This document shows, one piece after another, positions 1 through 9,982 of a stretch of DNA of 64,000 nucleotides; positions within the stretch are counted from its first letter, which is position 1; each line of letters opens with the position of its first letter. The stretch spans positions 496,001 through 560,000 of the forward strand of contig JARGSG010000001.1 of the NCBI GenBank assembly GCA_030374805.1, given 5' to 3'. Under the pieces are notes generated by a model that saw only the letters and a program-made list of their open reading frames with translations, did not search any database and had not been told where the DNA came from. The stretch comes from Gracilaria gracilis (Eukaryota; Rhodophyta; Florideophyceae; Gracilariales; Gracilariaceae). Both the position numbers and the translations under genes were made by a program.

Positions 1-905
1 TTCCGAGAGAATATATTGTTGATACTATTCGAGAAGAACTGCGGGCTGTTCGTGAAATTGGGCTTGTATAGCGGGGTCCCGTGTAGCACCCTGTGATTAG
101 CATTGGTCTTGACTAACAAAACTGAATGAGTGTACACCCCAAGACGACGTCATGCATGTTGCAACTCACTGCTTGTATACTGGATTACACCTTCGTAGAT
201 CGCGAACAACATCATAATTAAAACGAACGAGTTCTGTGGACATCCAAAGCAATACTTAAGATTCCGTGACTCTACTTCTGCATGTCGAATACCGGCATCA
301 TGACCACGATGATCATAATCCCCCGGTTTCTAATAGCACCGGCAAGGGTGGACCCGTTACGGGTCACCCGAAGATACACTTGTAGATACCCTTGGGAATG
401 CATCCAGCAGCCTGAACGTTTGAAGTGCGCTGAAGTGCGCTTGTCGTTTATTAGAGTTTAACAATTAGACACGACCTCTTCAAACTTTGAAATTCAAAGC
501 CGGTAACTCTATCAAGAGCTTTGGTTTCAAGGACAGCAGCCCCATAAAGTTATGAACTTTCACGCAGGGCGGTAGATATACAGGCGCAACAGCGACAGAA
601 AGACGTGTGGCCCATACGATACGTAACGTTGATACGGGTGAATTCGGTTCATTCTGCTGCCGCTGCTGCTGCAAATTTTGCAGGCGCCACGGGCATTGCA
701 CTTCAATCGTTACACGTACGCAATGGGCACAAGCTGCTGTATCTCCGATGATCTTCGGCAGCCTCACGTCCACCTGGTGACACTCCTTGAACTTCGCAAA
801 ACCGCCGACCTCCACGTCGCGGAAGCTCCTAATATTCTACCCGTCTGAGTCCAGGTTATCTCTCCGTCTTTATCCACAGCCGTTTCTGCAGTTCGTATCT
901 CTGCA
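1..905. other. 5' flank of the ABC transporter gene, no convincing gene
   Basis: I see no supported gene here. An open frame on the minus strand at 480-815 begins at GTG, has no ATG and matches nothing I recognise. Two small structures are visible: an imperfect hairpin at 346-369 (GGGTGGACCCG against CGGGTCACCC) and a perfect 10-bp tandem duplication (TGAAGTGCGC twice) at 421-440. The last part presumably holds the promoter and 5' leader of the ABC gene that starts at 906. Confidence 0.5.
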
Positions 906-3491
906 ATGTCCCGGCTCGTGGCCTGTTTCCCTATCCGCTGCCAGGTGCATGCTCCTTCGAATCTATCCCTGAGGAGCGCTCTGTTTGTTGCGCCTTCTCC
1001 AGTTTTGACCAGGGGTCTGCTGAGCTGCTCTCCACGGGACCACTTAAATTTCCGAACCAATTCCAGGCAATTCACCTTAAAGCGCTCTTTACGCTCTTTC
1101 CGACGATCGTTGCAGACGGTATGCACAGCAAGCGTCAATCAGAAAAAAGCGCCGGCAACACCTTATGCCGTCCCCAAATTCTCGACCGGTCTTGCTCAGT
1201 CCTCTCTCCGTGCCCTGGCTGATTACTACTCTACCTTGTGTAGAACACAACCGTTCATAGCTCGTCGACTTGTGCTATCTATCATATCCATCATAGTTTC
1301 GAAGCTCATTGGGGTCACGGTGCCCTTCTTCTACAAACGAATAATTGACAATCTTATGGCTCATTCCGCAAAAGCCTCTGCGGAGACCTTCGGCCTGGCA
1401 GTATCTGCAATCCTTTTTCATGGGCTTACTCGTCTTTTGTCCTCAATCTCCCACGAGATGCGGAGTTGCGTTTTTGCAAAAGCGGGCCAGCGTGTGGGTC
1501 GAAGTATCACCGCTGCATCTTTCGCACATCTTCAGTCTTTGGAAATGGCCTTCCACAACAGCGCTCAGACGGGCGCTATCACGCGTGTGGTTGACAGGGG
1601 TACGAGAAGCGTGCTTACCATTTTTCGCGGTCTGATATTTGCTTTTATGCCAAGCTTGTTCGAGTTATTATTAGTCTGTGGCGTTCTCTTTCATCGTTTT
1701 TCCATCTGGTATGTCGCTGTCGTTCTGATAATGTTTGCGGCGTTTATCTCATGGACTCTGTATATCAATGACAAACTTGGCAGAGTGCGAAGAGACATGA
1801 ACATGGTGGAGAATGATGCTTCTGCAAAACTCACGGACTCACTCATCAACGTGGAAGCTGTTAAAGCGTTTAACAATGCCGACTTCGAATTGAGTAGGTA
1901 TGATAAGGTATTGATGCAGTACGAGAAGTTAGCTATCAGTAACGAGTGGCAATATGCAGCCCTTAACATTGGACAGGGTGCCATTTATACAACCGGCCTC
2001 ACCCTTATTCTACTTCGTGCAGCACAAGGCGTCGTAGCTGGAACCGTCACAGTTGGTTCCGTTGTAATGTTGGCAACCATGGTGCAGCAACTATGGGTTC
2101 CACTGAACTTTCTTGGATGGCAATATCGGGAAGTGAAACAAAGCCTAATTGATATGCAAAATCTATTCGATGTGTTAAAGCGAGCACCGCGTATCGCTGA
2201 AGCCTCCAAAGCGACCGATATGGACATTGATGGAGGCGAAATTGTATTCGACAATGTCACTTTCCAGTACCCAGAAGCAGATGAATCCCTGGTGTTTACC
2301 AGGAAAGTTCCGGAAGTAGCTCGAAGTAATGGTGATGAGTCGTCGTCGTACAGTCACCGAAGACTTGCACTAGATCGTGTTAGCTTTCGAGTTCCTCCTG
2401 GACAAAGCCTGGCTCTGGTCGGTTCGAGCGGGTCCGGAAAGAGTACTGTCACCAGACTTCTAACACGGTTTTACGATGTTAGCAACGGTCGGATCTTGAT
2501 CGATGGGCAGAATATATCTACAGCGACAATGGACTCTCTGCGACACGTAATCAGCATTGTCCCGCAGGTAAGTAACAGTTGAACCTCTGACTTTTTGAAT
2601 CCCGGTCTTCTCCCTTTAGAATGGTTGGATTTTTGTCACTGACATCTCGAACATTTATCCAAACTTGACTCCCACAGGATACCGCGCTCTTCAACGGTAC
2701 GCACCTCCCTTCGTTTTGTGCTCAAGTCCAAGGTCCACTAGAAGACGAGATCCCGATACTAATTCTTGAACATTCATTTGCTCCGAACAGATACAATAGC
2801 CTATAATATTAAGTATGGAAGACCGTCAGCGACTGACGAAGAAGTCGTTGCTGCCGCGAAAGCAGCTTCGATTCATGATGTAATCATGAGAACACCCCAA
2901 GGATATCAGACCCTTGTCGGTGAGCGCGGTGTACGCTTATCTGGAGGTGAAAGGCAAAGACTTTCCGTAGCCAGAGCTTTCTTGAAAGGCAGCCAGATCA
3001 TTATTGAAGACGAAAGTACTAGCGCTCTTGGTAAGTTACTTGGGAGCTAACTTCCTGTTTACTTCTCATTGTCGCAGCGCTGTTGTACGGAGCTGATTTC
3101 TAACCACTAAATGCGGCGCGGCATTTGTATAATGCACCTTTTAGACACCATGACGGAAACAGAGGTATCGAATGCACTCCAGAAACTCGGGGTTAACAGA
3201 ACACGGATCATTGTCGCTCATCGTTTAAGTACCATTATGAACGTGGACCGCATTGTTGTGTTGAGGGAAGGACGGAAAGTAGAAGAAGGTAGCTTTGCTG
3301 ACCTGGTCCAAAAAGAGCGTGGCGTTTTCAGAGACATGTGGGAGAGGCAGCAGAAGAAAGAGAAAGAAGATGACCTCCTTGACGAGCATGAAGATGTTTA
3401 TAAGAGAAACGGGTCTTACTATAATGGAGAAAGAGGGCGACGTGAACATGGAGGAGACCTTCTTCATGGCGAAGTCCCACCAAGAGGATGA
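906..3491 (+). CDS. ATM1/ABCB7-type ABC half-transporter, four exons
   Basis: Exons are 906-2567, 2678-2696 (a 19-nt microexon), 2791-3030 and 3145-3491, joining to 755 aa. Introns are 110, 94 and 114 bp with GTAAGT, GTACGC and GTAAGT donors and AG acceptors; the joined reading frame rebuilds an uninterrupted nucleotide-binding domain, which supports the model. A basic leader of about 100 residues looks like an organelle transit peptide. The membrane domain spans roughly residues 120-400 and carries [13 protein letters not shown] (222-234), a hallmark of the ATM1/HMT1 branch. The nucleotide-binding domain has Walker [10 protein letters not shown] (506-514), signature LSGGE (610-614) and a SALD D-loop (638-641). 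ATM1/ABCB7 proteins work in the mitochondrial inner membrane and export a glutathione or sulfur compound for cytosolic Fe-S assembly; HMT1/ABCB6-like roles cannot be excluded. Oddities: Walker B reads IIIEDE, with Glu where a hydrophobic residue is usual; an insertion of about 25 residues precedes Walker A; the C-terminal tail is charged. It ends 71 bp from the convergent GH1 gene. Confidence 0.88.
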
Positions 3492-3562
3492 ACGATGAAT
3501 GATTCGCTCGCAAATCTGGCCGCAGCACTGCCTATACCCTGTTCTTAAGTAAATAACTCGAC

Positions 3563-5590
3563 TTAATCAACAACGGAAAGCATGTTCGATGTTACCAGTG
3601 TTCTGTACCACTTCACAGCTGGCTTCGGGATGCGTTCCAATGTGTCATAATTAACATAATGCAACCCAAAACGTTTCCCGTATCCAAAGGCCCATTCAAA
3701 GTTATCCATTAATGACCACAAAAAGTAACCACGAACGTCTGCTGGCGTGTCATCCGCATTCATTGCTTCATGCATAGCAGATATGTAATCATTATAATAC
3801 TCAATCCGCAATGTATCGTTCTGCATCTCTTCGACCGTTGATTCCTGTGATGCAAGCCCATTCTCAGTTACAACTATTCCCCCAGATGGTGTGTACCGCT
3901 TTTGAATATAAAGAAGAAGGTTTCTAAAGCCCCAAGGAACAATACTCCAACCCATATCTGTCTTTTTCCATTCACTGCTGTCCTCTTGCTTTGCTCCCAA
4001 ATCCCCATCATACGTCGTTGATTTATTCCTTTCTTCGGCACTTCGGAGTCCAGTACAATAACTAGTTGAGTAATGATTCAATCCGAAAAACTCTGAACTT
4101 CCTTTCAGTAATATCTTCTCTTCGTCGGAAAATGTTGGTAGCCGAGAACCTATTGCTCGACGCATCGATTCCGGATAATCACCGAAATATACAGGATCTG
4201 CAAACCAACCTAGCTCAAAATCGAGAATCCTTTGAGCGCCAGTTACACATTCCGGATCGCTTTTGTTTTTTGGTTCAATCCATCGCGTATTCAGGGTAAT
4301 GCCGATGGAGCCCCCTTGGCTTTCTTTGAACTCACTGCGGTACACATCGACAGCTTTGGCGTGTGCTAGCAACAAGTTGTGTCCCGCAAGATACACATCA
4401 ACACCAGGTTGAGATTGCTTGCCAGTCTTTGGCGAGATGCCGGGTGCGTGATCTCCAATCTCATAACCTATGAGCGAAGAGCAGAATGGCTCATTCAAAG
4501 TTATCCACATCTTAATACGATCACCAAATTCTCGAAAACACAAGCGAGCGTACTCAGAGAAGAGGTCGGTGATTTCTCTATCACCTGACCACCCACCAGT
4601 CCTAGCTTGAACAGGCAGGGGTAAGTCCCAATGATAAAGGGTAGGAACCGGAATTATCCCGTTCTTAATAAGTTCATCGATAAGTTGATTATAGAAGCGA
4701 ATTCCGGGTGGATTAGGAGAGGCGTTGTTTTCGTGATCCCATTTTTGAATGCGTGGCCATGCGATAGAAAAACGATAGTACCGAGTTCCTAGTGACTTGA
4801 TCAGCTGCACATCTTCCCGGAAGCGATGGTAGTGATCGCAAGCCACCTTACCAGTGTCTCCATTAGCCACAATCCCCGAATGTTCGCAAAACTCATCCCA
4901 GATGGAAGGGCACCTGTCTTCGTCCGCAGCTCCTTCAATCTGGAATGATGCAGTGGCAGTGCCCCACTTGAAATCATCTGGAAACTGCATTTCCGTAGTT
5001 CGATTTATTTTGCGGTGATGGTACTGATCCTTGTCGACTGCACCTTGGTGCATCAGTCCCAGCAGACGTGCTGGCAAGCTCCACGTAACCTCCTGAAGTT
5101 CTGAAATAGATCGTATTTGATATACAACGGCACAGGTGATCACTGTTATTAGTGTGGCCCACACTAGTTGTGAAGCCTTCATTCCCAAGTCCCATGAGAA
5201 AGGAGGCCACTGGCTTTGTTTATACTTTTGTTGTCTCTGTCGTGTGGCTTGAGAGTGCATGTGAGCTCCACTGTACTGTAAGTAAGGTTGTTTGTCATTG
5301 GTAAAATGCAATGCAGCAGACTCGTGGAGATGTTTGTACCCTTGATACCCGGTTAGTATTTTCGTCCCGTTTCTTGTCGAAGGGTTTTGATTCTGATGAA
5401 CATCGACCCTCCTTTTCGAAAGACGAAGAGTGCATCCTTGGGTAATGCGAACTACTCGACCAATAATGTCAGTTACAGAAGACAACTCATTTATCCCAAT
5501 GTAGTGTACCCGGAGGTGTCGCGAAGACTCCGTCGTTACATGTGACTCGCTGCACATCGATTGCCGTATGTGACGAGTACCACTATACAT
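3563..5590 (-). CDS. Membrane-anchored family 1 glycoside hydrolase (beta-glucosidase-like)
   Basis: The C-terminal 470 or so residues form a complete GH1 barrel. It starts near FKWGTATASFQIEGA and carries TLNEP with the acid/base Glu at about residue 367 and VTENG with the nucleophile Glu at about 576 (675-aa numbering), so it should be a retaining beta-glycosidase. The sugar specificity cannot be read from sequence. A hydrophobic segment at about 142-158 lies ahead of the catalytic domain with basic residues before it, which suggests a type II signal anchor with the enzyme in the secretory lumen or outside the cell. The open frame extends to a GTG at 5608, but the first ATG is at 5590. The first 110 or so residues look unlike a folded domain, and ATGs at 5260 or 5182, just before the anchor, are credible alternative starts. 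Single exon; convergent with the ABC gene. Confidence 0.85.
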   Translation of the reverse strand: MYSGTRHIRQSMCSESHVTTESSRHLRVHYIGINELSSVTDIIGRVVRITQGCTLRLSKRRVDVHQNQNPSTRNGTKILTGYQGYKHLHESAALHFTNDKQPYLQYSGAHMHSQATRQRQQKYKQSQWPPFSWDLGMKASQLVWATLITVITCAVVYQIRSISELQEVTWSLPARLLGLMHQGAVDKDQYHHRKINRTTEMQFPDDFKWGTATASFQIEGAADEDRCPSIWDEFCEHSGIVANGDTGKVACDHYHRFREDVQLIKSLGTRYYRFSIAWPRIQKWDHENNASPNPPGIRFYNQLIDELIKNGIIPVPTLYHWDLPLPVQARTGGWSGDREITDLFSEYARLCFREFGDRIKMWITLNEPFCSSLIGYEIGDHAPGISPKTGKQSQPGVDVYLAGHNLLLAHAKAVDVYRSEFKESQGGSIGITLNTRWIEPKNKSDPECVTGAQRILDFELGWFADPVYFGDYPESMRRAIGSRLPTFSDEEKILLKGSSEFFGLNHYSTSYCTGLRSAEERNKSTTYDGDLGAKQEDSSEWKKTDMGWSIVPWGFRNLLLYIQKRYTPSGGIVVTENGLASQESTVEEMQNDTLRIEYYNDYISAMHEAMNADDTPADVRGYFLWSLMDNFEWAFGYGKRFGLHYVNYDTLERIPKPAVKWYRTLVTSNMLSVVD

Positions 5591-5926
5591 CAAAAAAGGG
5601 CGATCCACGACTTGAAGTTTTGGTTTGGGTCTACCGAAGGTAGAAGTGTCAAAAAACGCGTGAAGAGAATTAGAGCGACTGTAGGTTCCATTTTCTGTAC
5701 ACTAATTTACGAGCTGCATAAGTGCGGAGGCAGAACGTGCCTTTGTTATACGAGGGATAGGGCGCATGGACTCAATCTGTTATCGAATTAAGTAGGCCGC
5801 CATGAAGGCGTTCAAAACAGATGAGGTGGTACGAGATGTAGAAAGGCACGACAAAGAACCTCAAGAAAGTGAACGTGAACCACCTCAGTTGACTTTGAAA
5901 CTAATCCGTTATGCCGAAGAGGTACA
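5591..5926. other. Intergenic, upstream of the GH1 gene
   Basis: 336 bp between the GH1 start and the WDR20-like stop, both genes on the minus strand. It should contain the GH1 promoter and the WDR20 3' end. I see no gene or notable repeat. Confidence 0.4.
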
Positions 5927-7528
5927 TTAATCCAAATCACCAGCACCTCTTCTACCACCCTTTCCAAGTGAAAGCTCTGGAACTGCGTGCTGCGGAGGGC
6001 GACTCCACATTTTTACCCCACCGACAGCGTCTGCCGTGAATACTCCGCAGTCCAAAAACCAGACGTCTGTAAGAGGTTCTCCATGTGCAACGTGCGCGAC
6101 AACAGGCTCCACGACTGGGACCTCCGCCCTTCCTGGAGCTGGGACTATAAGCGGAGCTTGAGGCTCCGGTTCTTGTGTATGCCCTCGTAATCTGGACATC
6201 TTGCTCTGTCTTCTCTCACCATTAGAAACCCCGTTGGTTTCCCTGTAAGATCGCCTTCTAGTCATGGAGTTTCTTTGAGGATGGTGGAGAGTTTCGAGAT
6301 CAAAATCCCATAACAAAAGTTTGGCATCCTGGCCGGCACTACCCAGTCGATACGTACCCTGTCGTTTGCACGCATGATCCCAGGCGACAGCGCTAACCCA
6401 TGAGGTATGGCCTTCAAGTCGCGCGATGAGCCGTTCTTCGCTAGGAGAAAATATTGACACAAGGTCGTCCTCGCCACCCGTCGCAACATACTTTCCATCT
6501 GGACTCCATGCGACGCACAACAGGGCACCGAAATAAGATCGAAACGCTATTGTAATAAGCTGGTTGCTAAAGTCAATGATACGCAAGTAACCATCTCTTG
6601 CGGTAGTAGCCAGTGATACGGTAGAATCATTAGTGGTAGTAGCAAACGCGCAGTCAGTTAGCGAGGTGCGTCCAATGTGCCATATGGTGGCTGGGTTGCT
6701 GCGCTTGCCTTTGACGTTTGTAACAAGAATCTCGTGGACACCGACTCTAACGCGCTCTCGGTCGGGCCTTTCGTCGTTGCTGAGCCTTCTGGTGTTGTCA
6801 TCTGGACGAATGACAGACGGCTTCATGCGGTCGTCGTATACGATGACGGCGCCGTCTAGATGAAGAGAAAGAAACTTGTGGGTGGAGTGAGGGAGCCACT
6901 TGACTGCAACGACACGCGATGAGTTAAGGGATCCGTCTTTGTTGTACACATGAGATTGCGGTGGGGACGTGGCAGCCCTACGGCGTTCGGACAGATCGGG
7001 GTAGTATACAACCTCTCCCGAGGCGGTGCCGACGAGCAGACGAAGGCCCTCAATAGCAGTTATAGCGTGCGCTGTAGGAGTGGTGCGAGGAGTGAGGGAG
7101 AAGAGCTCTTCCGAGGCGTTGGCGACATCGAGAAGCACGAGGGCGTCTGCTGCGTTGTACGCGAGCACGCCAGAGGCGAAGGGAGGCGCATTGGAGGCGG
7201 CGGAGGAGGGCGGAGGAGGGGGTTCATCGTCTGCGGCGAACTTTGCGGTGAGGGAGGTGAGACCGGTGAGCTTGCGAAAGGAGAAGATGGACTCCTGTTC
7301 GGGATGGTCGGACGGTCGGACGGCGACATCTGTGGTGGCGAAGGCGAGCTTGGTGACGGATGGGAGGCCGAGTGGGCCAGGCGGCGGCGGCGGCGCGGGC
7401 TTGGCGGGCGGCGGCGGAGGAGGGCGCGGCGTGGGCGGCGCGACGTCGGCCGACAGCTCGTAGCTCCCCTCGCCGGGCACCTTGAAGCGCGTGCGAACGG
7501 GACGCGGCGGCGACAGCAGCGCCGACAT
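5927..7528 (-). CDS. WDR20/CreC-like WD40 protein (deubiquitinase cofactor)
   Basis: A 533-aa protein starting at a true ATG (7528). After a proline-rich N-terminus (about 30-110) come WD40 blades. The block LLCVAWSPDGKYVATGGEDD (about 336-355), followed by GHTSWVSAVAWD (373-384) and YRLGSAGQDAKLLLWD (393-408), is characteristic of WDR20 and the fungal CreC/DMR group. These proteins bind and activate USP12/USP46/CreB-type deubiquitinases; that role here is inferred from family. A basic, Ser/Arg-rich linker of about 70 residues separates the last blades, as in the relatives, and a final blade follows (GEPLTDVWFLDCGVFTADAV). Single exon. It shares a 343-bp GC-rich divergent promoter with the DUF1995 gene, whose longer upstream open frame overlaps it only as a shadow. 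Confidence 0.82.
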   Translation of the reverse strand: MSALLSPPRPVRTRFKVPGEGSYELSADVAPPTPRPPPPPPAKPAPPPPPGPLGLPSVTKLAFATTDVAVRPSDHPEQESIFSFRKLTGLTSLTAKFAADDEPPPPPSSAASNAPPFASGVLAYNAADALVLLDVANASEELFSLTPRTTPTAHAITAIEGLRLLVGTASGEVVYYPDLSERRRAATSPPQSHVYNKDGSLNSSRVVAVKWLPHSTHKFLSLHLDGAVIVYDDRMKPSVIRPDDNTRRLSNDERPDRERVRVGVHEILVTNVKGKRSNPATIWHIGRTSLTDCAFATTTNDSTVSLATTARDGYLRIIDFSNQLITIAFRSYFGALLCVAWSPDGKYVATGGEDDLVSIFSPSEERLIARLEGHTSWVSAVAWDHACKRQGTYRLGSAGQDAKLLLWDFDLETLHHPQRNSMTRRRSYRETNGVSNGERRQSKMSRLRGHTQEPEPQAPLIVPAPGRAEVPVVEPVVAHVAHGEPLTDVWFLDCGVFTADAVGGVKMWSRPPQHAVPELSLGKGGRRGAGDLD

Positions 7529-7871
7529 GTCGGATCAGAGGCGCGCATTGGCAGCGACTGCGCGCTCGGCGCGGCTGCGCCATGCGCGCCTTTCACCCGC
7601 CACGCGCTCAGCCGCGCTCGGCGCGCGCCCGCGCGCACCCCACCACGGCTGCTGTGCGACGCGCTGCGCCGTACGCACGAACGCACGCGCGGAGCGCTGC
7701 TTCGCCACGTGTGCGCGTGTGCTGCGTGTAGCTCACCACCTCTGCTTGCGCTTGGCTGCTTTCTACACATGTAAAGTTTACCAGCACAGTACTGCGCTTT
7801 CGCTTCGGGAGGAGATCAATCGCATCGCTGCGGCTCGCACGTTGGCTGTGACTCCGCCTGCAAGGCACACC
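7529..7871. promoter_or_regulatory. Divergent GC-rich promoter region, WDR20-like / DUF1995
   Basis: 343 bp between the ATGs of two divergent genes, dense in GCGC and CGCG. No TATA box is evident. Its base composition resembles the islands near 17.9, 31.6, 41.8 and 52.6 kb. That it works as a bidirectional promoter is inferred from its position. Confidence 0.45.
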
Positions 7872-8711
7872 ATGGCGTTTGTCGGAGTGCTGCCGCTCGG
7901 CGTGCAACCGCGCAGCGGACGCGGCTGCTGCAGCGCTTCGCGGCGGCGCGGGCCGATGGCGTGCCAGCAGCCGCCGCGCGTCGAATCGAACGCGGCGCCT
8001 ATGCCGTCCTCACTGAGCGATGCGTGTCAGCGCGCGGGAGGCGCCGTGCGCGCCGCCGTGGAGGCTGGGCGCATGCGGCTGACGGTGGAGCTGGATCCAT
8101 CTCGGGGCGATGAGACGTACACGCTGCTCAAACGGTCGATCCCGATTGCGCGCCAGGTGTGCGAGGCAATGCGCGGCGATGACGATGGGTACGTGCTGAT
8201 GCTACTACCGGACGCAGGCGCGGCGGCGCTGGCGAGGAGGGACATGGGCGACGACATGCGGCTGCGGCTGGAGGGCATGGACGAGCGTTTGTTGGACACG
8301 GACGCGGCGGCAGTGGCGGTGGTGGCGCCGCGCGCCAGCGAGGTGGAGGCGCTGCGCGACGTGGCAGAGCGCGCATTGGAGGCTGGCGTGCCGCTGGTGG
8401 TGGTCAACGCCGACCTGGTGGACATGGGCGTGACGGGGCTTTCGCTCAACGCGCGGCGGCTGCGAAAGCAGCTGCTGGACTCGTTCGAGGCGGGCTTCGT
8501 GCTGCGGCTGGTGGGCGGCGGCGTGCTGCTTCGCGAGTGGCCTCTGGCGTGGGACCTGTGGGAGGAGCACGGCGACGGCTTCCGGTGGAAGACCAGCTTC
8601 GACGTGGCGCCCAGCGGCGACCAGATGGAGGACGCGCTGTTCGGCGACAGCGGCGGGCGCAGTGTGATGGACAAGCTGCGCGGCTTTCTCCGCGTGTACA
8701 TGCGTGGCTAG
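7872..8711 (+). CDS. DUF1995 family protein, probably plastid-targeted
   Basis: 279 aa from an ATG in good context (CACCATGG). The frame is open upstream to a TTG at 7482, but that extension crosses the WDR20 coding region and is low complexity. An N-terminal stretch of about 40 residues rich in Arg, Ser and Cys looks like a transit peptide. The remainder follows the DUF1995 pattern: RLTVELDPSRGDETYTLLKR, a LLPDAGAAALARRDMG strand-loop, AVVAPRASEVEALRDVAE, then VPLVVVNADLVDMG and a C-terminal segment ending in PLAWDLWEE. DUF1995 proteins occur in cyanobacteria, algae and plant plastids; one plant member (LPA3) is linked to photosystem II assembly. Its biochemical activity is unknown. Very GC-rich, with third positions nearly all G or C, unlike the AMT genes downstream. 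Confidence 0.72.
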   Translation: MAFVGVLPLGVQPRSGRGCCSASRRRGPMACQQPPRVESNAAPMPSSLSDACQRAGGAVRAAVEAGRMRLTVELDPSRGDETYTLLKRSIPIARQVCEAMRGDDDGYVLMLLPDAGAAALARRDMGDDMRLRLEGMDERLLDTDAAAVAVVAPRASEVEALRDVAERALEAGVPLVVVNADLVDMGVTGLSLNARRLRKQLLDSFEAGFVLRLVGGGVLLREWPLAWDLWEEHGDGFRWKTSFDVAPSGDQMEDALFGDSGGRSVMDKLRGFLRVYMRG

Positions 8712-9982
8712 CTGTAAAAACGCGCGCGTTACCGGCGCGCGCGCCTTTTCTGTCACGCTGCCTCGTCCCGTCCGTTGCGGTTTTGCTACGCAGAACGTGG
8801 GTGATGCGCTCTCGCAACCTCCGTTACGGCGCGCCTGCGGCGCTGCCGCCCGTGTCGCAAGCGCCTAACGTAACGCGCCCCGTTTTGATTGGCGCGCGAG
8901 CACTCTTGCGCTCGCCCGTCACTGTCACGCTGCTGCCGCTGCCAAAACGCTACCCCGTGGCACATGCGCTGTGTCATTGCGAGCACGTCGACTGTCGACG
9001 TCGACCACCGCTGTTGTCTGCACAATTATTGTTGTATACGATGCTTACCTTCATCAACGCCATCCTGCTGCATCGCTCCACTACTTTCTCCAATCTCCCG
9101 CGCCACAGTTTGTCCTTTCGAACTGGCTGTTCTCAACCCCCACTAACTTGCTCCAACACACAATCTATCGGCACATGTAGTTCCGCCTCTATTCCCCTCT
9201 CCTAGAGAGCTTCTCAAACGTACACATGTTCAACGAATAGTTCGTACTTACTCCTTGTAGCGCAGTCCGGCCCGCATTCTGCATCCGTTTCTTCTTCCTC
9301 TTATATGACCACGTTCTTGCCTCTCCACGCGCCTGCACATCCAGCTGTCCTAATTGTTCTAAGGCATGTGCGAGTCAGCACTTCTATCAACTATTTCAAA
9401 CCACCGAGTTTACACCTCAATCACATTGTGGCCCTTCTCTTATGTCCCTTTTCACCACTGTATCCATGTACCTGAAAGATTATCTCGTATCACAAAGTTG
9501 CATGCTACAACGCCTATGAAGCCACCTCATGTCCCGTCGCCTGTACTGCTTTTCCTGCACCCAATCTTAACCGCTCCTTTTTTAGCAACCCTTTACTCCT
9601 GTACTCGTTACACCACCAAAGGCCCTACTACTCTCACTTTCAGTGTTTGTCAACGCCCCCATAGCCTCTCTCCGTTCCGCCATTGGAACCGCTTTCACAC
9701 CAGCTATTTTCTTTCCCCAGAAAGAGAAGAGTCCCTTCTTTCACATCCGTAAACTAATATTCTACTTGACCCTACTCTAGCTATCCTAATGCCAACTAGT
9801 TCCAGTTTAGCACATGGCAAACGTCATTTGTTCTATTTAACGGCGTCTCTCCCTTTCCCTCACGCCCCTTCTTTCCACTCCACCCCCTCTACCCTTATTG
9901 CCTTATCCCTTTGCTGGAGAGAGAGAGCGAGAGTCGATCTCAGGCCTCTTGTGGTGCGTAGGAGAAAGCTTTAATTTACAGA
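8712..9982. other. Intergenic: GC-rich 3' block, then pyrimidine-rich AMT-A leader
   Basis: The first 300 bp are GC-rich and include the near-palindrome GGCGCGCGCGCC within 8711-8745, straight after the DUF1995 stop, and a GTCGAC-rich palindrome near 8987-9004. From about 9020 to 9950 the plus strand is strongly C/T-rich and poor in G, an unusually long pyrimidine tract leading to the AMT-A start. Short open frames here look like composition artefacts. Confidence 0.5.
9834..9840 (+). promoter_or_regulatory. TATA-like box upstream of AMT-A
   Basis: TATTTAA lies 143 bp before the AMT-A ATG and is followed by a C/T-rich stretch. The same arrangement, an AT box 120-150 bp before the ATG then pyrimidines, appears at both one-helix protein genes at the right end of the window. 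No transcription start can be seen directly. Confidence 0.35.

Noticed and set aside
480-815. Cys-containing 111-codon minus-strand frame
   Set aside because: Starts at GTG, no ATG, no match; left uncalled.
6950-7774. 274-codon plus-strand frame antisense to the WDR20-like gene
   Set aside because: Gly/Arg-rich translation of a Pro-rich coding region in another frame; no family.
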